From Archangium lipolyticum (GTDB lineage: Bacteria; Myxococcota; Myxococcia; Myxococcales; Myxococcaceae): a stretch of DNA of 64,000 bases. The translations under genes were made by a program, and so were the position numbers. This document shows positions 32,311-43,494 of this stretch, in pieces. Positions within the stretch are counted from its first letter, which is position 1. The number at the start of each line of letters is the position of its first letter. The notes below the pieces were generated by a model, which saw only the letters and a program-made list of their open reading frames with translations, was not told the origin of the DNA and did no database searches. The stretch lies in NCBI RefSeq assembly GCF_024623785.1, contig NZ_JANKBZ010000006.1:124001-188000 (forward strand). The letters run 5' to 3'.

Positions 32311-33384
32311 CTACGGTTTGCGTCCCGAGCTCACCGCCCGGGCGTACTCCTCCAAGGTCCTGGCCCGGTGCGCCGCCGTGTGCTCGGCCAGCACGCGCTC
32401 GCGTGCGCGTTGTCCCATGGCCTGGCGATCCGTGTCCGAGAGCTCCCGGAGGTAGCGCAGCGTCTCCTCGCCCGAGTGGGAGATGAGGATCTCCTCGCCT
32501 GGGACGAAGAGGGTGTCGAGCCCCGCCCACGGGTCACTGATGATGGGAACCGCGCATGCGGCGGCCTCGAAGAGGCGCACGCTGGGCGAGTACCCGGCGC
32601 GAACCATGTCCGCGCGGGTGACGTTGAGGGTGAAGCGCTGCGAATTGTAGAAGGCCGGGTGCTCGGGCGGAGCCAGGTGCTCCACGCGAGACACGTTGGA
32701 GGGCCACTGGATGGTGGCCGGGTACTGCGGCCCGGCGACGACGAAGCGGCCGGAGGACCACTCGCGCGCGGCGGCGAGCATCAACCGGTCCAGCACCGGC
32801 TGCCGGTCATCGCTGTACGTGCCCAGGTACCCGAGGTCCCAGAGCGGCTCGCGGCGCTGCGGCGAGTACAGCTCGGGGTCACAACTGCAGTAGAGCGGCC
32901 GGGCCGCCGGGGAGCCCAGCTCGCGCTCGATGCGCTCGAGCGTGGGCCCACCCGTGAAGGACAGATAGAGCTGGTAGCCCGGAATGAGCTCGGGCGACAG
33001 GTATTCGAAGTCCTTGCGCGCCAGCTTGGCCAGCGTCACGGGCGTGTCGATGTCGTAGAAGGCCGTGACGCCGCGAGCGGTGCGCTGCACCCAGGCGCCC
33101 ACCTCCACGCCCTGGGGCACGTACGAACCCACGATGACCAGGTCCGCGCGCCGCACCTCGCTGGCGAACCGGTCCTTCAGGTCGTCCAGGCTCGAATAGA
33201 GCTCGGTGCGTCCGTAGGGCGGACGCGGCATGTCCCGGTTGGAGGCGTACCAGGGCACGTCGCGCTCGAGGAACAGCAGGTCATGCCCGTTGCGCACCAG
33301 CTCGCGCACCAGCCCGCGGTAGGTGGTGGCGTGCCCGTTCCCCCAGCTCGACGTGATGGACAGCCCGAGAATGACGATCCGCAT
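32311..33384 (-). CDS. CgeB-family glycosyltransferase (third copy)
   Basis: 357 residues from the ATG at 33384, which has GGAG 9 bases upstream; an ATG seven codons earlier (33405) lacks a ribosome-binding site. The GT-B fold starts MRIVILGLSITSSWGNGHAT; the C-terminal half has YSPSVRLFEAAACAVPIISD, the CgeB-type sugar-nucleotide-binding region, and ends in a helical segment with AEHTAAHRARTLEEYA. CgeB proteins are retaining-type glycosyltransferase relatives known from spore-coat maturation. It is one of three consecutive related genes, probably paralogs that add successive sugars. It lies 24 bases downstream of the second copy. Confidence 0.88.
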   Translation of the reverse strand: MRIVILGLSITSSWGNGHATTYRGLVRELVRNGHDLLFLERDVPWYASNRDMPRPPYGRTELYSSLDDLKDRFASEVRRADLVIVGSYVPQGVEVGAWVQRTARGVTAFYDIDTPVTLAKLARKDFEYLSPELIPGYQLYLSFTGGPTLERIERELGSPAARPLYCSCDPELYSPQRREPLWDLGYLGTYSDDRQPVLDRLMLAAAREWSSGRFVVAGPQYPATIQWPSNVSRVEHLAPPEHPAFYNSQRFTLNVTRADMVRAGYSPSVRLFEAAACAVPIISDPWAGLDTLFVPGEEILISHSGEETLRYLRELSDTDRQAMGQRARERVLAEHTAAHRARTLEEYARAVSSGRKP

Positions 33385-33408
33385 CCGCTCCGTCTCCGTC
33401 TCCATGAA

Positions 33409-34515
33409 TCAAGCCACCCGCTCGTGAGCGCCGCTCTTCTTGAATCCGAGCACCTCTTCCACCTTGGAGGCACGGTGCGCGTACGTGTGCTCGGCCAGCA
33501 CGCGCCGCATCGCCGCCTGGCCGATGCGCCGGGAGTCGGGCTCCGTCAGCTTGCGCACGTGCTCGGCGACCTCCTCGCCCGAGTGCGCCACGAGGATTTC
33601 CCGTCCGGGCTCCAGGAACAGCTCCACGCCCTTGAAGGCGTCGGTGATGATGCAGGCGCCCGCGCCGGCGGCCTCGAACACGCGCGTGGCCGGCGAGAAG
33701 CCGAAGCGGGCCATGCTGTCGCGGTTGATGTTGAGCACCGCCCGCGCCGAGCAGTTCAGCGCGTTGTGGTCCTGCGTGTACACGTGGCCGAGGTACTTCA
33801 CATTGGAGGGCAGCGAGCGGTCACCCCAGCCGCTGCCCCCGAGCAGGAAGCGCGACTGCGGCAGGAGCTCGGCGGCCCTGAGAAAGAAGGCCTCCACGCG
33901 TGCCTCGCGATCCGGCAGCCGGTTGCCCAGGAAGGCCAGGTCCCCCGAGAAGCGAGCATCCGCCGCCACCGGGTGGTGGGTGCTCGGATCCAACGCGTTG
34001 TAGATGGGCACGCACTCCTTCGCCCCGAGCGCGCGGTAGGCATTCACCACCGGCTCGCCACCGCCATAGGTGAGGATGTGGTCGTAGCGGGGGATGTGCG
34101 CCCGGAACGGGTCGTTCGGGTTCTTCTCCACGCGCTCGAGCGTGGCCGGTGCGTCCACGTCCCAGAACACCACCTGGCAGCCGGGGCGCTGGAGGTCGAG
34201 CACGCGGGCCTCGAGCAGCTCGTCGAAGACGCCGACGCCGCTGGCCTTCACCACCACGTCCGAGTCACTCGCCTCCTTCAGGCAGCGCTCGACGTCATCC
34301 GTGCCCTGGGCGGAGTAGACCACCACGCGCGCCCAATCCGGATCCGCCATGTCGCGGTGCTGCTGGCGCTCGTAGGCATCCGGCTCGTAGAAGGTCACCC
34401 GGTGCCCGAGGTCGTGCAGCGCCCGGATGATGCCACGGTAGTAGGTGGCCGCCCCGTTCCAGTAGGCCGAGACCAGACTGGAGCCGAAGAAGGCGATGCG
34501 AAGACCCTTGCTCAT
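33409..34515 (-). CDS. CgeB-family glycosyltransferase (second copy)
   Basis: 368 residues; GT-B fold starting LRIAFFGSSLVSAYWNGAAT. The donor-side motif reads FSPATRVFEAAGAGACIITD, followed by LEPGREILVAHSGEEV and a helical end with AEHTYAHRASKVEEVL. Overall it aligns with its two neighbours from end to end, but the central acceptor-side region differs (VFWDVDAPATLERVEKNPND), suggesting a different acceptor. Its ATG overlaps the preceding stop by 4 bases (ATGA). No signal peptide, so it acts in the cytoplasm. Confidence 0.88.
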   Translation of the reverse strand: MSKGLRIAFFGSSLVSAYWNGAATYYRGIIRALHDLGHRVTFYEPDAYERQQHRDMADPDWARVVVYSAQGTDDVERCLKEASDSDVVVKASGVGVFDELLEARVLDLQRPGCQVVFWDVDAPATLERVEKNPNDPFRAHIPRYDHILTYGGGEPVVNAYRALGAKECVPIYNALDPSTHHPVAADARFSGDLAFLGNRLPDREARVEAFFLRAAELLPQSRFLLGGSGWGDRSLPSNVKYLGHVYTQDHNALNCSARAVLNINRDSMARFGFSPATRVFEAAGAGACIITDAFKGVELFLEPGREILVAHSGEEVAEHVRKLTEPDSRRIGQAAMRRVLAEHTYAHRASKVEEVLGFKKSGAHERVA

Positions 34516-35651
34516 GCGGTGACCCTTTCCTGACCCATGGGGTTCAACTCGGTGGCACTCAGTCCCAGCGCCTGGCAGATGCGCAGCAGCTCGTTCACGC
34601 GGTGCGCGCAGGTGTGGCGTGCCAGCACCGTGCGCCGGCCGTGCCCGGCGATCTCCCGGCGCAGGCCCTCGTCGGAGAGCAGCGCCCGCAGGTGCTGCCG
34701 CATCTCCTGGCCGTCGTTGGCGACGAGGAAGTCACGTCCCGGTGTGAAGAGCCCCTCCGCGTCCGACCACGGCGCCGACACGAGCGGAAGGCCGCAGGCG
34801 AGCGCCTCGAACGGGCGGATGGTGGGGATGCCGGGCAGCGCCCGGGTGTAGGGCCGGCGCGGCACGTGGACCGTCACGCGCGCCTGGGCGAAGGCCACCG
34901 GCACGCGGTGGTTCGGCAGCCAACCGGCGAACTCGATGCCCGACTCGTCGAGCGCCGCCCGCGCGGTGTCCGGATAGCGCACGCCATGCACGCGCGCCTT
35001 CAGGCCCAGGTCCTTCACCGGGTCCAACAGGAACTCGTGGAGCTCCGCGGTGCGCTCGTCGTCACCCCAGTTGCCGACCCAGACGAGATCGCGCTCCTGC
35101 GCCACCTGCGGCCGCGGGCGGAAGACGCGCGCGTCGGCGGCCTCGTGCCAGGTCCACGCCCGGCGGGTCCAACCCTCGTCGAGGTAGATGCGCCGGATGA
35201 CCTCGCCGAAGGCCAGCACCCCGTCGTAGTGGGCGAGCTCGTAGCGGGCCATCTCCTGCCGGGCACTCACGCTGCGGTGGTGTGTGTCATGGAAGAGCAG
35301 CCGGAAGGTGCCACCCGCCTTGCGCCGCTCGCCGATGCGCTTCACCAGCTCCGGGTCACTCCACTCGTGGACGATGACCACGTGGGCCCCGTCCAGCGCG
35401 AGATCCAGGTCCAGCGTCTCCAGCACGTAGCGCTCGGGCTTCACGCGCGGGTAGACGGTCCGCACCTCGTCCAGCACGGCCGCCCCACCGGGCTCGGCGA
35501 GCAGGTTCTGCAGGCTCCAGGCGTTCTCGGGCTCGAAGACGCGGACGTCATGGCCACGCACCGCGAGCTCCGTCACCACACCGCGCAGGAAGTGTGCGTT
35601 GCCGTGGTTCCAGTCCGACAGAAGGGAGTGACAGAAGAAGACGATACGCAT
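34512..35651 (-). CDS. CgeB-family glycosyltransferase (first copy)
   Basis: 379 residues; starts MRIVFFCHSLLSDWNHGNAH, a GT-B Rossmann strand. The C-terminal donor domain carries LPGIPTIRPFEALACGLPLV, GRDFLVANDGQEMRQHLRAL and ARHTCAHRVNELL. The middle has VVIVHEWSDPELVKRIGERR and LFHDTHHRS, indicating an acceptor pocket that differs from the other two copies. It begins 21 bases after the GT4 gene and overlaps the next by 4 bases, so all three are translated from one message. Confidence 0.88.
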   Translation of the reverse strand: MRIVFFCHSLLSDWNHGNAHFLRGVVTELAVRGHDVRVFEPENAWSLQNLLAEPGGAAVLDEVRTVYPRVKPERYVLETLDLDLALDGAHVVIVHEWSDPELVKRIGERRKAGGTFRLLFHDTHHRSVSARQEMARYELAHYDGVLAFGEVIRRIYLDEGWTRRAWTWHEAADARVFRPRPQVAQERDLVWVGNWGDDERTAELHEFLLDPVKDLGLKARVHGVRYPDTARAALDESGIEFAGWLPNHRVPVAFAQARVTVHVPRRPYTRALPGIPTIRPFEALACGLPLVSAPWSDAEGLFTPGRDFLVANDGQEMRQHLRALLSDEGLRREIAGHGRRTVLARHTCAHRVNELLRICQALGLSATELNPMGQERVTA

Positions 35652-35672
35652 CGGGGGTTGAGTCTCCGGTCG

Positions 35673-36803
35673 TCAGAAAGCGTGGAGCGCGGGAAGGGCC
35701 CGCTCCTCCTCGGGCCGCGCGCGGAGCGCGGCGTAGAGCTCCAGGTAGGCCTCCGCCATGCGGCGGGGCGTGAAGGTGAGTGCCCGCTCACGGGCCCGGG
35801 CGGCATGGCGCTCGCGCTCGGCGGGGTGCTCCATCAGGTCCCGCAGCACGGCGAGCAGTCCCTGGGAGTCGTCCGGGTCCACGAAGAGCGCGGCATCGCC
35901 CCACACCTCGCGCAGGCTCGGGATGTCTCCCAGCACCAGCGCGCACCCAGCGAGCGCGGCCTCCAGGATGGACAGGCCGAAGGGCTCGTAACGAGCGGGC
36001 AGCGCGTAGACCCCGGCCCGCGACATCCAGCCCGCGAGCTGCGCCGACGTGAGACGCCCGAGCGGCTCCACCTGACAGGTGCGCGCCGAGTCACCGCCTC
36101 CGGGGTGGTGCGTCTCGCCGGCCACCCGCACCGGGAACGGCAGCCACGGAGCGATCTTCTCCAGCGCCGCCAGGTTCTTGGCCTCGTCCCACAGGCGGCC
36201 CGCGGCGAGCACGAAGTCTTCCTTGGGTCCGGGCGGGAAGGACTCCGCCCGCCGTGCGTTGGCGATCACCCGCGTCGCGCGGAACGGACCATAGAGCCGC
36301 TCGGCGTCCGCGAGCATCGCCGCGCTGGGTGCCACCACGCATCCCGCCGCGCGCAAGCCCCGCGTCACCTCTTCGCGGTAGCGGGCATAACGGTCGGGGG
36401 CGGACTCCCCCTTCACGGCCTCCCACCACGACAGGACGCACGAGTGCGCCACCATCAGGGTCGGGGCCCGCCAGGGCAGATCGCCGTGGCAATAACCATT
36501 GAGGTGGATGAGGTCGGGCTCCAGCCGCGCTTCCAACTCGAGGAGCCACTTCCCGGCGGCGCGGACATCCTCCCAGGGGTCGTCCATCCACTCGAGCCGG
36601 TAGGTGCTCTCATGGATGGTGAGCCCCGGGACCTCCCGGGCCGAGGCCCATTGCCCGGGGGACAGCGGCGCCCCCATCGTCGCGAGCGCCACCTCCACCC
36701 CGTCCACCGCGAGCGCCCGGCACAGCTCGAGCGCGTACGTCCACACGCCACCCACCGTGTCGGCGGTCATCAACACCCGCCGCACGGGCGGCGTCGCGGC
36801 CAT
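35673..36803 (-). CDS. GT4-family glycosyltransferase
   Basis: 376 residues from the ATG at 36803, which follows the upstream stop at 36814; in-frame ATGs at 36857 and 36839 would overlap the epimerase gene. GT-B fold: RVLMTADTVGGVWTYALELC at the N-terminus, LIHLNGYCHGDLPW, then FVLAAGRLWDEAKNL and the GT4 donor motif PARYEPFGLSILEAALAGCA with the conserved E-x7-E glutamates, and LVLGDIPSLREVW. A retaining cytoplasmic transferase, probably the one that extends or caps the chain made by the CgeB-type enzymes. Confidence 0.9.
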   Translation of the reverse strand: MAATPPVRRVLMTADTVGGVWTYALELCRALAVDGVEVALATMGAPLSPGQWASAREVPGLTIHESTYRLEWMDDPWEDVRAAGKWLLELEARLEPDLIHLNGYCHGDLPWRAPTLMVAHSCVLSWWEAVKGESAPDRYARYREEVTRGLRAAGCVVAPSAAMLADAERLYGPFRATRVIANARRAESFPPGPKEDFVLAAGRLWDEAKNLAALEKIAPWLPFPVRVAGETHHPGGGDSARTCQVEPLGRLTSAQLAGWMSRAGVYALPARYEPFGLSILEAALAGCALVLGDIPSLREVWGDAALFVDPDDSQGLLAVLRDLMEHPAERERHAARARERALTFTPRRMAEAYLELYAALRARPEEERALPALHAF

Positions 36804-36813
36804 ACGGCTCGAG

Positions 36814-37919
36814 CTAGCCCGCGAAGGCTTCAAGCGCATCTCCTCTGACGGGTGCATGACTCGCGCGCTCCTCGGCCAGTGTCTTCAGCCACGCGTACAG
36901 CCGGGTCACGCCCTGCTCGACGCCCACCTGCGGCGCCCAGCCGGTGGCCTCCTGGAACCTGCGGGTGTCGGAGACGTAGTAGCGCTGGTCTCCGGTGCGC
37001 CAGTCCTCGAAGCGGACCTCGGGGCGCCGCCCGGTGCGCTGCTCGATGAGGTCGAGCAGCTCCAGCAGGCTCACCGTCCGCTCCGGGCCACCGCCGATGT
37101 TGAAGGCCTGTCCCCGGAGCTTGTCGATGTTCGCCTGCGCCAGACGGAAGGCGCGCACCAGGTCCTCGACGAAGAGGATGTCGCGCACCTGCATGCCGTC
37201 GCCGTAGAGGGTGATCGGCTTGCCCTCGAGCGCGCGGATGAGGAAGTGCGCCACCCAGCCTTGATCCTCGGTGCCGAACTGCCGCGGGCCGTAGATGCAG
37301 CTCATCCGGAACACCGCGGTCTTCAGCCCGAAGGAGCGCCCGTAGTCGAGCACGTACTGGTCCGCGCACCCCTTGGAGCAGCCATACGGACTCTCGAAGT
37401 CGAGCGGGCACCGCTCGCTGATGCCGTGGGCACGCGTCTCCTCGTCCCTGGGCCCGTAGCGGCGGCCATCCTGGGCGAGCTCAAGCCCCGGCAATCCGCC
37501 GTACACCTTGTTGGTCGAGGTGAAGATCAGCGGCGCGGGATTGTCCATGGCCCGCAGGGCCTCCAGCACGTTGAGGGTGCCGCGCGCGTTGACCTCGAAG
37601 TCGTGCACCGGGCCCTCGAGGCTGGTGGTCACCGCCACCTGTGCCGCGAAGTGGAACACCTCCCCCGCGTCACGCACGGCGCCCCGCACCGCCACCTCGT
37701 CACGGATGTCCGCCACCACCACGTTGAGCAGCGACCCGTGACGCTCCTTGAGCCAGCGCAGGTTCCGCTCCACGCCAGCGCGAGACACGTTGTCGAACAC
37801 CCGGACCAGGCGTCCATCGCTCAGGTACTGGTCCGCCACGTTGGAGCCGATGAAGCCCGCTCCACCGAAGATCACCACCGGTTTGTCGTGACCGTTCTTC
37901 CGACCTGATCGTGTCTTGC

Positions 37920-37923
<4 letters not shown>
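36814..37923 (-). CDS. SDR epimerase, CDP-paratose/tyvelose 2-epimerase-like
   Basis: 369 residues. NAD-binding FGGAGFIGSNVADQYLSDGR, FHFAAQVAVTTSLEGP, the TSTNKVYGGL segment and the catalytic pair in YGCSKG, then RMSCIYGPRQFGTEDQGWVA and the C-terminal FNIGGGPERTVSLLELLDL. The TTSLEGPxxDFEVNARGTLN and STNKVYG stretches are the ones I associate with CDP-tyvelose/paratose 2-epimerases, but a related nucleotide-sugar epimerase or dehydratase is possible. The stop of the upstream epimerase gene overlaps its ATG (ATGA). It makes or interconverts a sugar donor for the glycosyltransferases that follow. Confidence 0.85.
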
Positions 37924-39041
<1,118 letters not shown>

Positions 39042-39336
39042 GTTCCCTCCCATCAACCGCCGCGTCGCGCGCGTTCCAGGTTTGTGAAGGTCAAGGAGCC
39101 AGCCGATGTGCGACGGCCCCGTCTTTCCGCAGGAAGAGTAAGCACCCCGCTGCCCGGCGGTACCCCTGGCCCGATGGATCCATCGCACTGTCGCGAAGCG
39201 CTCTCGCTCACGTGCGTGAGTCGTAGAACCCCGGTCCTAGCACTGGAGTGCAGGGTCTCTCGCGAACAGGCGAGCTGACCTGGAGAGTTGTTTTTTCAAC
39301 CCGACCGCGAACGTTGGAAAGACGAAGGCCGGCGCT
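39042..39336. other. intergenic region, 295 bases
   Basis: Separates the ABC exporter gene from the epimerase gene in the same direction. It contains only a short GTTG-T6-CAAC stem near 39288-39301 and no convincing promoter or ORF. A promoter for the epimerase-to-ugd stretch is likely to lie here because of the size of the gap. Confidence 0.4.
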
Positions 39337-41148
39337 CTACGCCACCGCGGACGACGGATGCATCGGCTCGGGGAGCGACGGCAGCTCCGGCAGCAGCCCG
39401 CGCGTCTGACGTCGCACGAGCGAGGCGTAGTAGCCATCGAGCCGCATCAGCTCGGCATGGCGGCCCTGCTCGATGATCTGCCCGCCCTTGAGCACGAGGA
39501 TGCGATCGGCGTCCACCACCGTGGACAGGCGGTGCGCGATGGCGAAGGTGGTGCGGCCCTTCATCAACTTGCCGAGCGCCTCCTGCACGAGCGCCTCGCT
39601 CTCCGCGTCGAGCGCGCTGGTGGGCTCGTCCAGGATGAGGATCGGCGGATTCTTGAGCAGCGAGCGCGCGATGGAGATGCGCTGGCGCTCGCCCGCGGAC
39701 AGCCGGTTGCCGCGCTCGCCCACCAAGGTGTCGTAGCCCTGCGGCAGGCGCATGATGAAGTCGTGCGCGTGCGCGGCGCGGGCCACCGTCTCGATCTCCT
39801 CCATCGAGGCGTTCGGCCGCCCGTAGGCGATGTTGCTGCGCACGCTCTCGTTGAAGAGCAGTCCATCCTGCAGCACCACGCCGATGTGGCGCCGCAGCGA
39901 CATCTGCTTGAGCGAGCGGATGTCCTTGCCGTCGATGCGCACCACGCCCTCGACCGGGTCGTAGAAGCGGCACAGCAGGCTCATCAGCGTCGTCTTCCCC
40001 GCCCCGCTCGGCCCCACCAGGGCGATCGTCTCGCCCTGCTTCACCTTCAGGTCGATGCCATTGATGAGCGGCTTGTTGGGACCCGAGGACGACGGGTAGG
40101 CGAAGTGGATGTTCTCGAACTCCACCTCACCGCGCAGGTCGGTGACCTCGACGGCGTCCGGGGCATCACCCAGGTGATCCTGCGCATCCAGGATGGAGAA
40201 GACCTGGTTGATGGCCACCGAGGCGGTCCGCAGCGTCTTGTACACGCCGCTCAAGCCCTGCACCGGCCCGAAGAGACCGCCGATGTAGCCGAGGAACGCC
40301 ACCAGGGTACCGGCGGTGATCTGCCCGCGCATCACGAGCACCCCGCCAAAACCGAGCGACGCCACGCGCGCGATGAGCACCACGAGGTTCTGGGTCGCCC
40401 CCACGGTCGCGTCGAAGGCCACGCCGCGCGTCACGACGGAGTTGGCCTCGCGCACGTCATGCAGGAAGCGCTGCTTCTCGCGCTCCTCCATGGCGAAGCT
40501 CTTCACCGTCACGATGCCGGAGAGGACCTCGTTGAAGCGGGCGTAGATCTTCGTCCAGCGATCCATGAGCGTCTGCTCGCGCAGGGTCTGCTTGGGCGCG
40601 GCCCGGCGGGCGATCAGCACCGGGATGGGCGCGAACGCCAGCGCGAGCAGGGCCAGGCGCCAGTCCAGCCGGAACATGATGACCACGGAGAGGATGAGGT
40701 ACGTGGCGGCCGGGATGACGTTGAAGGCCAGCTCGGTGATGGCGCCCACGAAGCCCTGCATGCCGCGATCGAGCTTCGTCATGATCGCGCCCACGCCCTC
40801 CTCGCGGTGGAAGCTGAGCGGGAGGCGGTGGAGGCGCGTGACGGTGGCCTCGTTGAGGGAGAAGTGCACGGCGATGCGCGTGCGCCAGGTGAGCCAGTTG
40901 GACGTGGCCCCGAGCCCCTCGCGTGCCAGGCCGATGAGCACCATCGCTCCCACTCCGAGGAACACGGACTTCCAGGCGCCCCCCGACCCGAGCTGGTCGA
41001 AGATGTGCTTGAGCACCAGCGGCTCCATCGCGCTCAGGCACGCGGAGGTCAGGACGAGGCTCAGGATGGTGATGACCGCGCGCCGGTGGGGGCGGAGGTA
41101 GCTCATCGCCCGCCACAGTGCGCCACGAGAGACGGAAGGAGTCTGCAT
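39337..41148 (-). CDS. ABC exporter, MsbA/lipid-flippase type (fused membrane and ATPase domains)
   Basis: 603 residues. Six membrane spans (about 20-310; for example [19 protein letters not shown]) precede an ATPase domain with Walker [11 protein letters not shown]-loop [12 protein letters not shown], signature LSAGERQR, Walker [13 protein letters not shown] and switch His in IAHRLSTV. The signature has SAGE in place of SGGQ, common in exporters. It works as a homodimer and may flip a lipid-linked sugar or export a glycolipid made by the enzymes encoded next to it. Confidence 0.92.
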   Translation of the reverse strand: MQTPSVSRGALWRAMSYLRPHRRAVITILSLVLTSACLSAMEPLVLKHIFDQLGSGGAWKSVFLGVGAMVLIGLAREGLGATSNWLTWRTRIAVHFSLNEATVTRLHRLPLSFHREEGVGAIMTKLDRGMQGFVGAITELAFNVIPAATYLILSVVIMFRLDWRLALLALAFAPIPVLIARRAAPKQTLREQTLMDRWTKIYARFNEVLSGIVTVKSFAMEEREKQRFLHDVREANSVVTRGVAFDATVGATQNLVVLIARVASLGFGGVLVMRGQITAGTLVAFLGYIGGLFGPVQGLSGVYKTLRTASVAINQVFSILDAQDHLGDAPDAVEVTDLRGEVEFENIHFAYPSSSGPNKPLINGIDLKVKQGETIALVGPSGAGKTTLMSLLCRFYDPVEGVVRIDGKDIRSLKQMSLRRHIGVVLQDGLLFNESVRSNIAYGRPNASMEEIETVARAAHAHDFIMRLPQGYDTLVGERGNRLSAGERQRISIARSLLKNPPILILDEPTSALDAESEALVQEALGKLMKGRTTFAIAHRLSTVVDADRILVLKGGQIIEQGRHAELMRLDGYYASLVRRQTRGLLPELPSLPEPMHPSSAVA

Positions 41149-41291
41149 GGTCGCGACACCAACGCTCGCGACTTTTCTTCCCTTCCATCCGCACCCCGCG
41201 TACGGGCGAGCGGCATACGGCCGTCAACGGGACGCAATCCCGGACGAGTGGCCGCCCGCCCGCTGGAAGGCGGGCAGGCGGCGACGGACGA

Positions 41292-42302
41292 TCAGCCGTA
41301 GATGCTGTCGAGCGCGGAGGCGACCTGGATGAGCCGCTCGGACTCCGGATCGAAGCGCGCACCATGGGACAGGCGGGTGGCCCAGTCCACGGCGGCCCGG
41401 CCGCCCCAGGCATCCGGAGGATCCGCGAGGCGCTCGCGCGAGGTGCCCCAGAAGAGGTCCGCCGTGAAGTCGTAGAACGAGCCGTTCACGTTGCGGAACG
41501 CCGCGCCGCCCTGGGTGCCATAGAAGGACGCCTCGATGACGGCATCGCACCCGGCGGGCAGCTTCCAGGAGCACGCCAGCTGCACGGAGGTGCCGGTGGC
41601 GAGCTCCAACTGCGCGGCGGCGAAGTCCTCGACGGCCTCCCCCCGCTTCTGGAGGGGGCGGCCCTGCGTGAAGAGCTGGCTCGACACGCGCCGGACCTCG
41701 GGGAAGCCCAGCACCCAGAGCGCCAGGTCGACCAGGTGGATGCCCAGGTCCATCACGCACCCGCCGCCCGCGAGCTTCGGGTCGTAGAACCACGCCTTGT
41801 CCGGCCCGTAAGCGTTGTGGAAGACGAGGTTCACCGCGTAGATGTCACCCAGCGCGCCGCCCACGATGCGCTCGCGCAGCTGCCGCATGCCGGTGGTGAA
41901 GCGGTAGCTGAGGTCCACGCCCAGCAGCCGGTCCGCCGCGCGCGCGGCATCCACCACGCGCTTCACCTCCTCGGCCGAGCGTCCGAGCGGCTTCTGGCAG
42001 AACACCGCCAGGCCCCGCTCCAGCGCGCGCACGGACTGCTCCGCGTGGAACGCACTGGGCGTGGCGATGACGATGCCGTCCAGCCCCATCTCGAGCAGCG
42101 CGTCGAGGGAGTCCGCCCGCTCGCTCCCCGGCGCGAGCTTCTGGGCCTCCTCGGCCGCCGCTGGCACCGGATCCGACACGGCCGCCACCTCGACCGTCTC
42201 GCTGCGGGCGATGGCCTCCATGCGGTTGCGGCCGATCCACCCCACGCCGAGGAAGCCAATCCTGGGACGGGGGGACACCTTCTGAATCGTCTGTCGGTTC
42301 AT
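41292..42302 (-). CDS. Gfo/Idh/MocA-family oxidoreductase
   Basis: 336 residues from an ATG that overlaps the stop of the alcohol dehydrogenase gene (ATGA at 42299-42302). Rossmann motif IGFLGVGWIGRNRMEAIA, then VIATPSAFHAEQSV and the family's catalytic segment VFCQKPLGRSAEEV (EKP is replaced by QKP). The C-terminal sheet domain has DLGIHLVDLALWVLGFPEV. These NAD(P)-dependent enzymes oxidise sugars, inositols or nucleotide-sugars. With inositol-1-phosphate synthase in the same locus, an inositol- or keto-sugar substrate is possible. The Glu-to-Gln change in the EKP motif is unusual. Confidence 0.88.
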   Translation of the reverse strand: MNRQTIQKVSPRPRIGFLGVGWIGRNRMEAIARSETVEVAAVSDPVPAAAEEAQKLAPGSERADSLDALLEMGLDGIVIATPSAFHAEQSVRALERGLAVFCQKPLGRSAEEVKRVVDAARAADRLLGVDLSYRFTTGMRQLRERIVGGALGDIYAVNLVFHNAYGPDKAWFYDPKLAGGGCVMDLGIHLVDLALWVLGFPEVRRVSSQLFTQGRPLQKRGEAVEDFAAAQLELATGTSVQLACSWKLPAGCDAVIEASFYGTQGGAAFRNVNGSFYDFTADLFWGTSRERLADPPDAWGGRAAVDWATRLSHGARFDPESERLIQVASALDSIYG

Positions 42303-43306
42303 AGCGTGATGATCGCCTTGAGGAAGCCGTCGGGACGCGTGCGCATCGCCTCGAAGGCCTGGTTGAGCTCGTCCAACCCGAAGCGGTGGGTGAAGAGCGG
42401 GAAGGGATCCAGCCTGCCGGAGGCCACCTCGTCGACCGCGAGCCGGATGCCCTCCACGTAGACCTTGGGGTCGCGCTCGTGGGCGTTGATGACGTCCAGC
42501 CCGCGCCAGTTCCACAGCCACATGTTCACCTGGCGCGGCCCATCCTGGTGGTAGCCCGCGACGATGAGCTTGCCGCGCTCGCGCGTGAGCTCGCCGGCCA
42601 GGTCGAGCGGCCACTGCTCGCCGACCACCTCGATGACGCGCTCGCAGAAGGCGCCATTCGTGAGCGACTTCACGCGATCGATGATCTTGTGGTGGTCATC
42701 CATGGGGATGCACTCGGCGGCGCCGTACGCGCGGGCCAGCTCGAGCGCGTAGGGCCGGCGGGTGATGGCGATGACGCGCGCCCCGGCGTTGGTGGCCAGC
42801 CGCGTCAGCAGCGCACCGAGGAAGCCGATGCCGATGATGGCCACCGTCTGCCCGGGCTGGATGTCGCTGCGGCGGAAGATGTTCATCGCGCAGCCGAGCG
42901 GCTCACCCGGGAAGGGCTTTCCGGCGAGCGAGGGCGGCAGCAGCACCGCCGAGTCCGTGTTCACCACGTCGTACTCGGCATAGGCGGCCGACGACAGGGT
43001 GGCCACGCGATCGCCCACCTTGAAGCCGGTGACACCGCTGCCCACCGCGTCCACCACGCCCCAACCCTCGTGGCCGGGCGCCCCGGGCTGCATTGGATAC
43101 TTGAACCACTCGCGGCCCTCCCAGACGGGGAGGTTGGAGCCACACAGCCCGCAGCCCTCGAGCTTCACGCGCACGGTGCCGGGACCCGGCTCGGGCCGCG
43201 CCACGCGCTCGACCCGCGCCCCTTTGGGTCCCGCGATCACCGCCGCCTGCATCAGGGCGTTCGACACCGCCGCGCCGCCTCCGGCGCCGCTCGTTCGCGC
43301 ATCCAT
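42299..43306 (-). CDS. zinc-type alcohol/polyol dehydrogenase (MDR family)
   Basis: 335 residues from the ATG at 43306 (GGAGG 8 bases upstream). It has GCGLCGSNLPVWEGREW (zinc-binding Cys in place of the usual GICGSD), PGHEGWGVVDAVGSGV, and the NAD motif VAIIGIGFLGALLTRLATN. The catalytic zinc ligands would be Cys in GLCGS and His-Glu in GHEGWG. It lacks the four-Cys structural-zinc lobe as far as I can see. First gene of the minus-strand glycan operon, coupled to the Gfo/Idh gene, suggesting the pair acts in sequence on one substrate. A sorbitol-, inositol- or sugar-type substrate is likely. Confidence 0.85.
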   Translation of the reverse strand: MDARTSGAGGGAAVSNALMQAAVIAGPKGARVERVARPEPGPGTVRVKLEGCGLCGSNLPVWEGREWFKYPMQPGAPGHEGWGVVDAVGSGVTGFKVGDRVATLSSAAYAEYDVVNTDSAVLLPPSLAGKPFPGEPLGCAMNIFRRSDIQPGQTVAIIGIGFLGALLTRLATNAGARVIAITRRPYALELARAYGAAECIPMDDHHKIIDRVKSLTNGAFCERVIEVVGEQWPLDLAGELTRERGKLIVAGYHQDGPRQVNMWLWNWRGLDVINAHERDPKVYVEGIRLAVDEVASGRLDPFPLFTHRFGLDELNQAFEAMRTRPDGFLKAIITL

Positions 43307-43494
43307 CCTCGTTGCCTCCGCTACACCTGGGTGTGAGTGAGGATGCGAAGTGTGGTCGAGCCTGCGTCCGGACAAGCGCCCCCGAGTGGCCCCATGCTTC
43401 AGTCGTGAACCGATGAATGCCGCCGCTGACGCCTGGCGGACGGGGTCGGCGTCCGGGGCGTCGAGGACTCAACGCGGGCCTTCCAGGGCCGGCG

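Noticed and set aside
39286-39301. GTTG-T6-CAAC as an intrinsic terminator after the ABC exporter
   Set aside because: Stem of only four pairs with an all-T loop; too weak to support.
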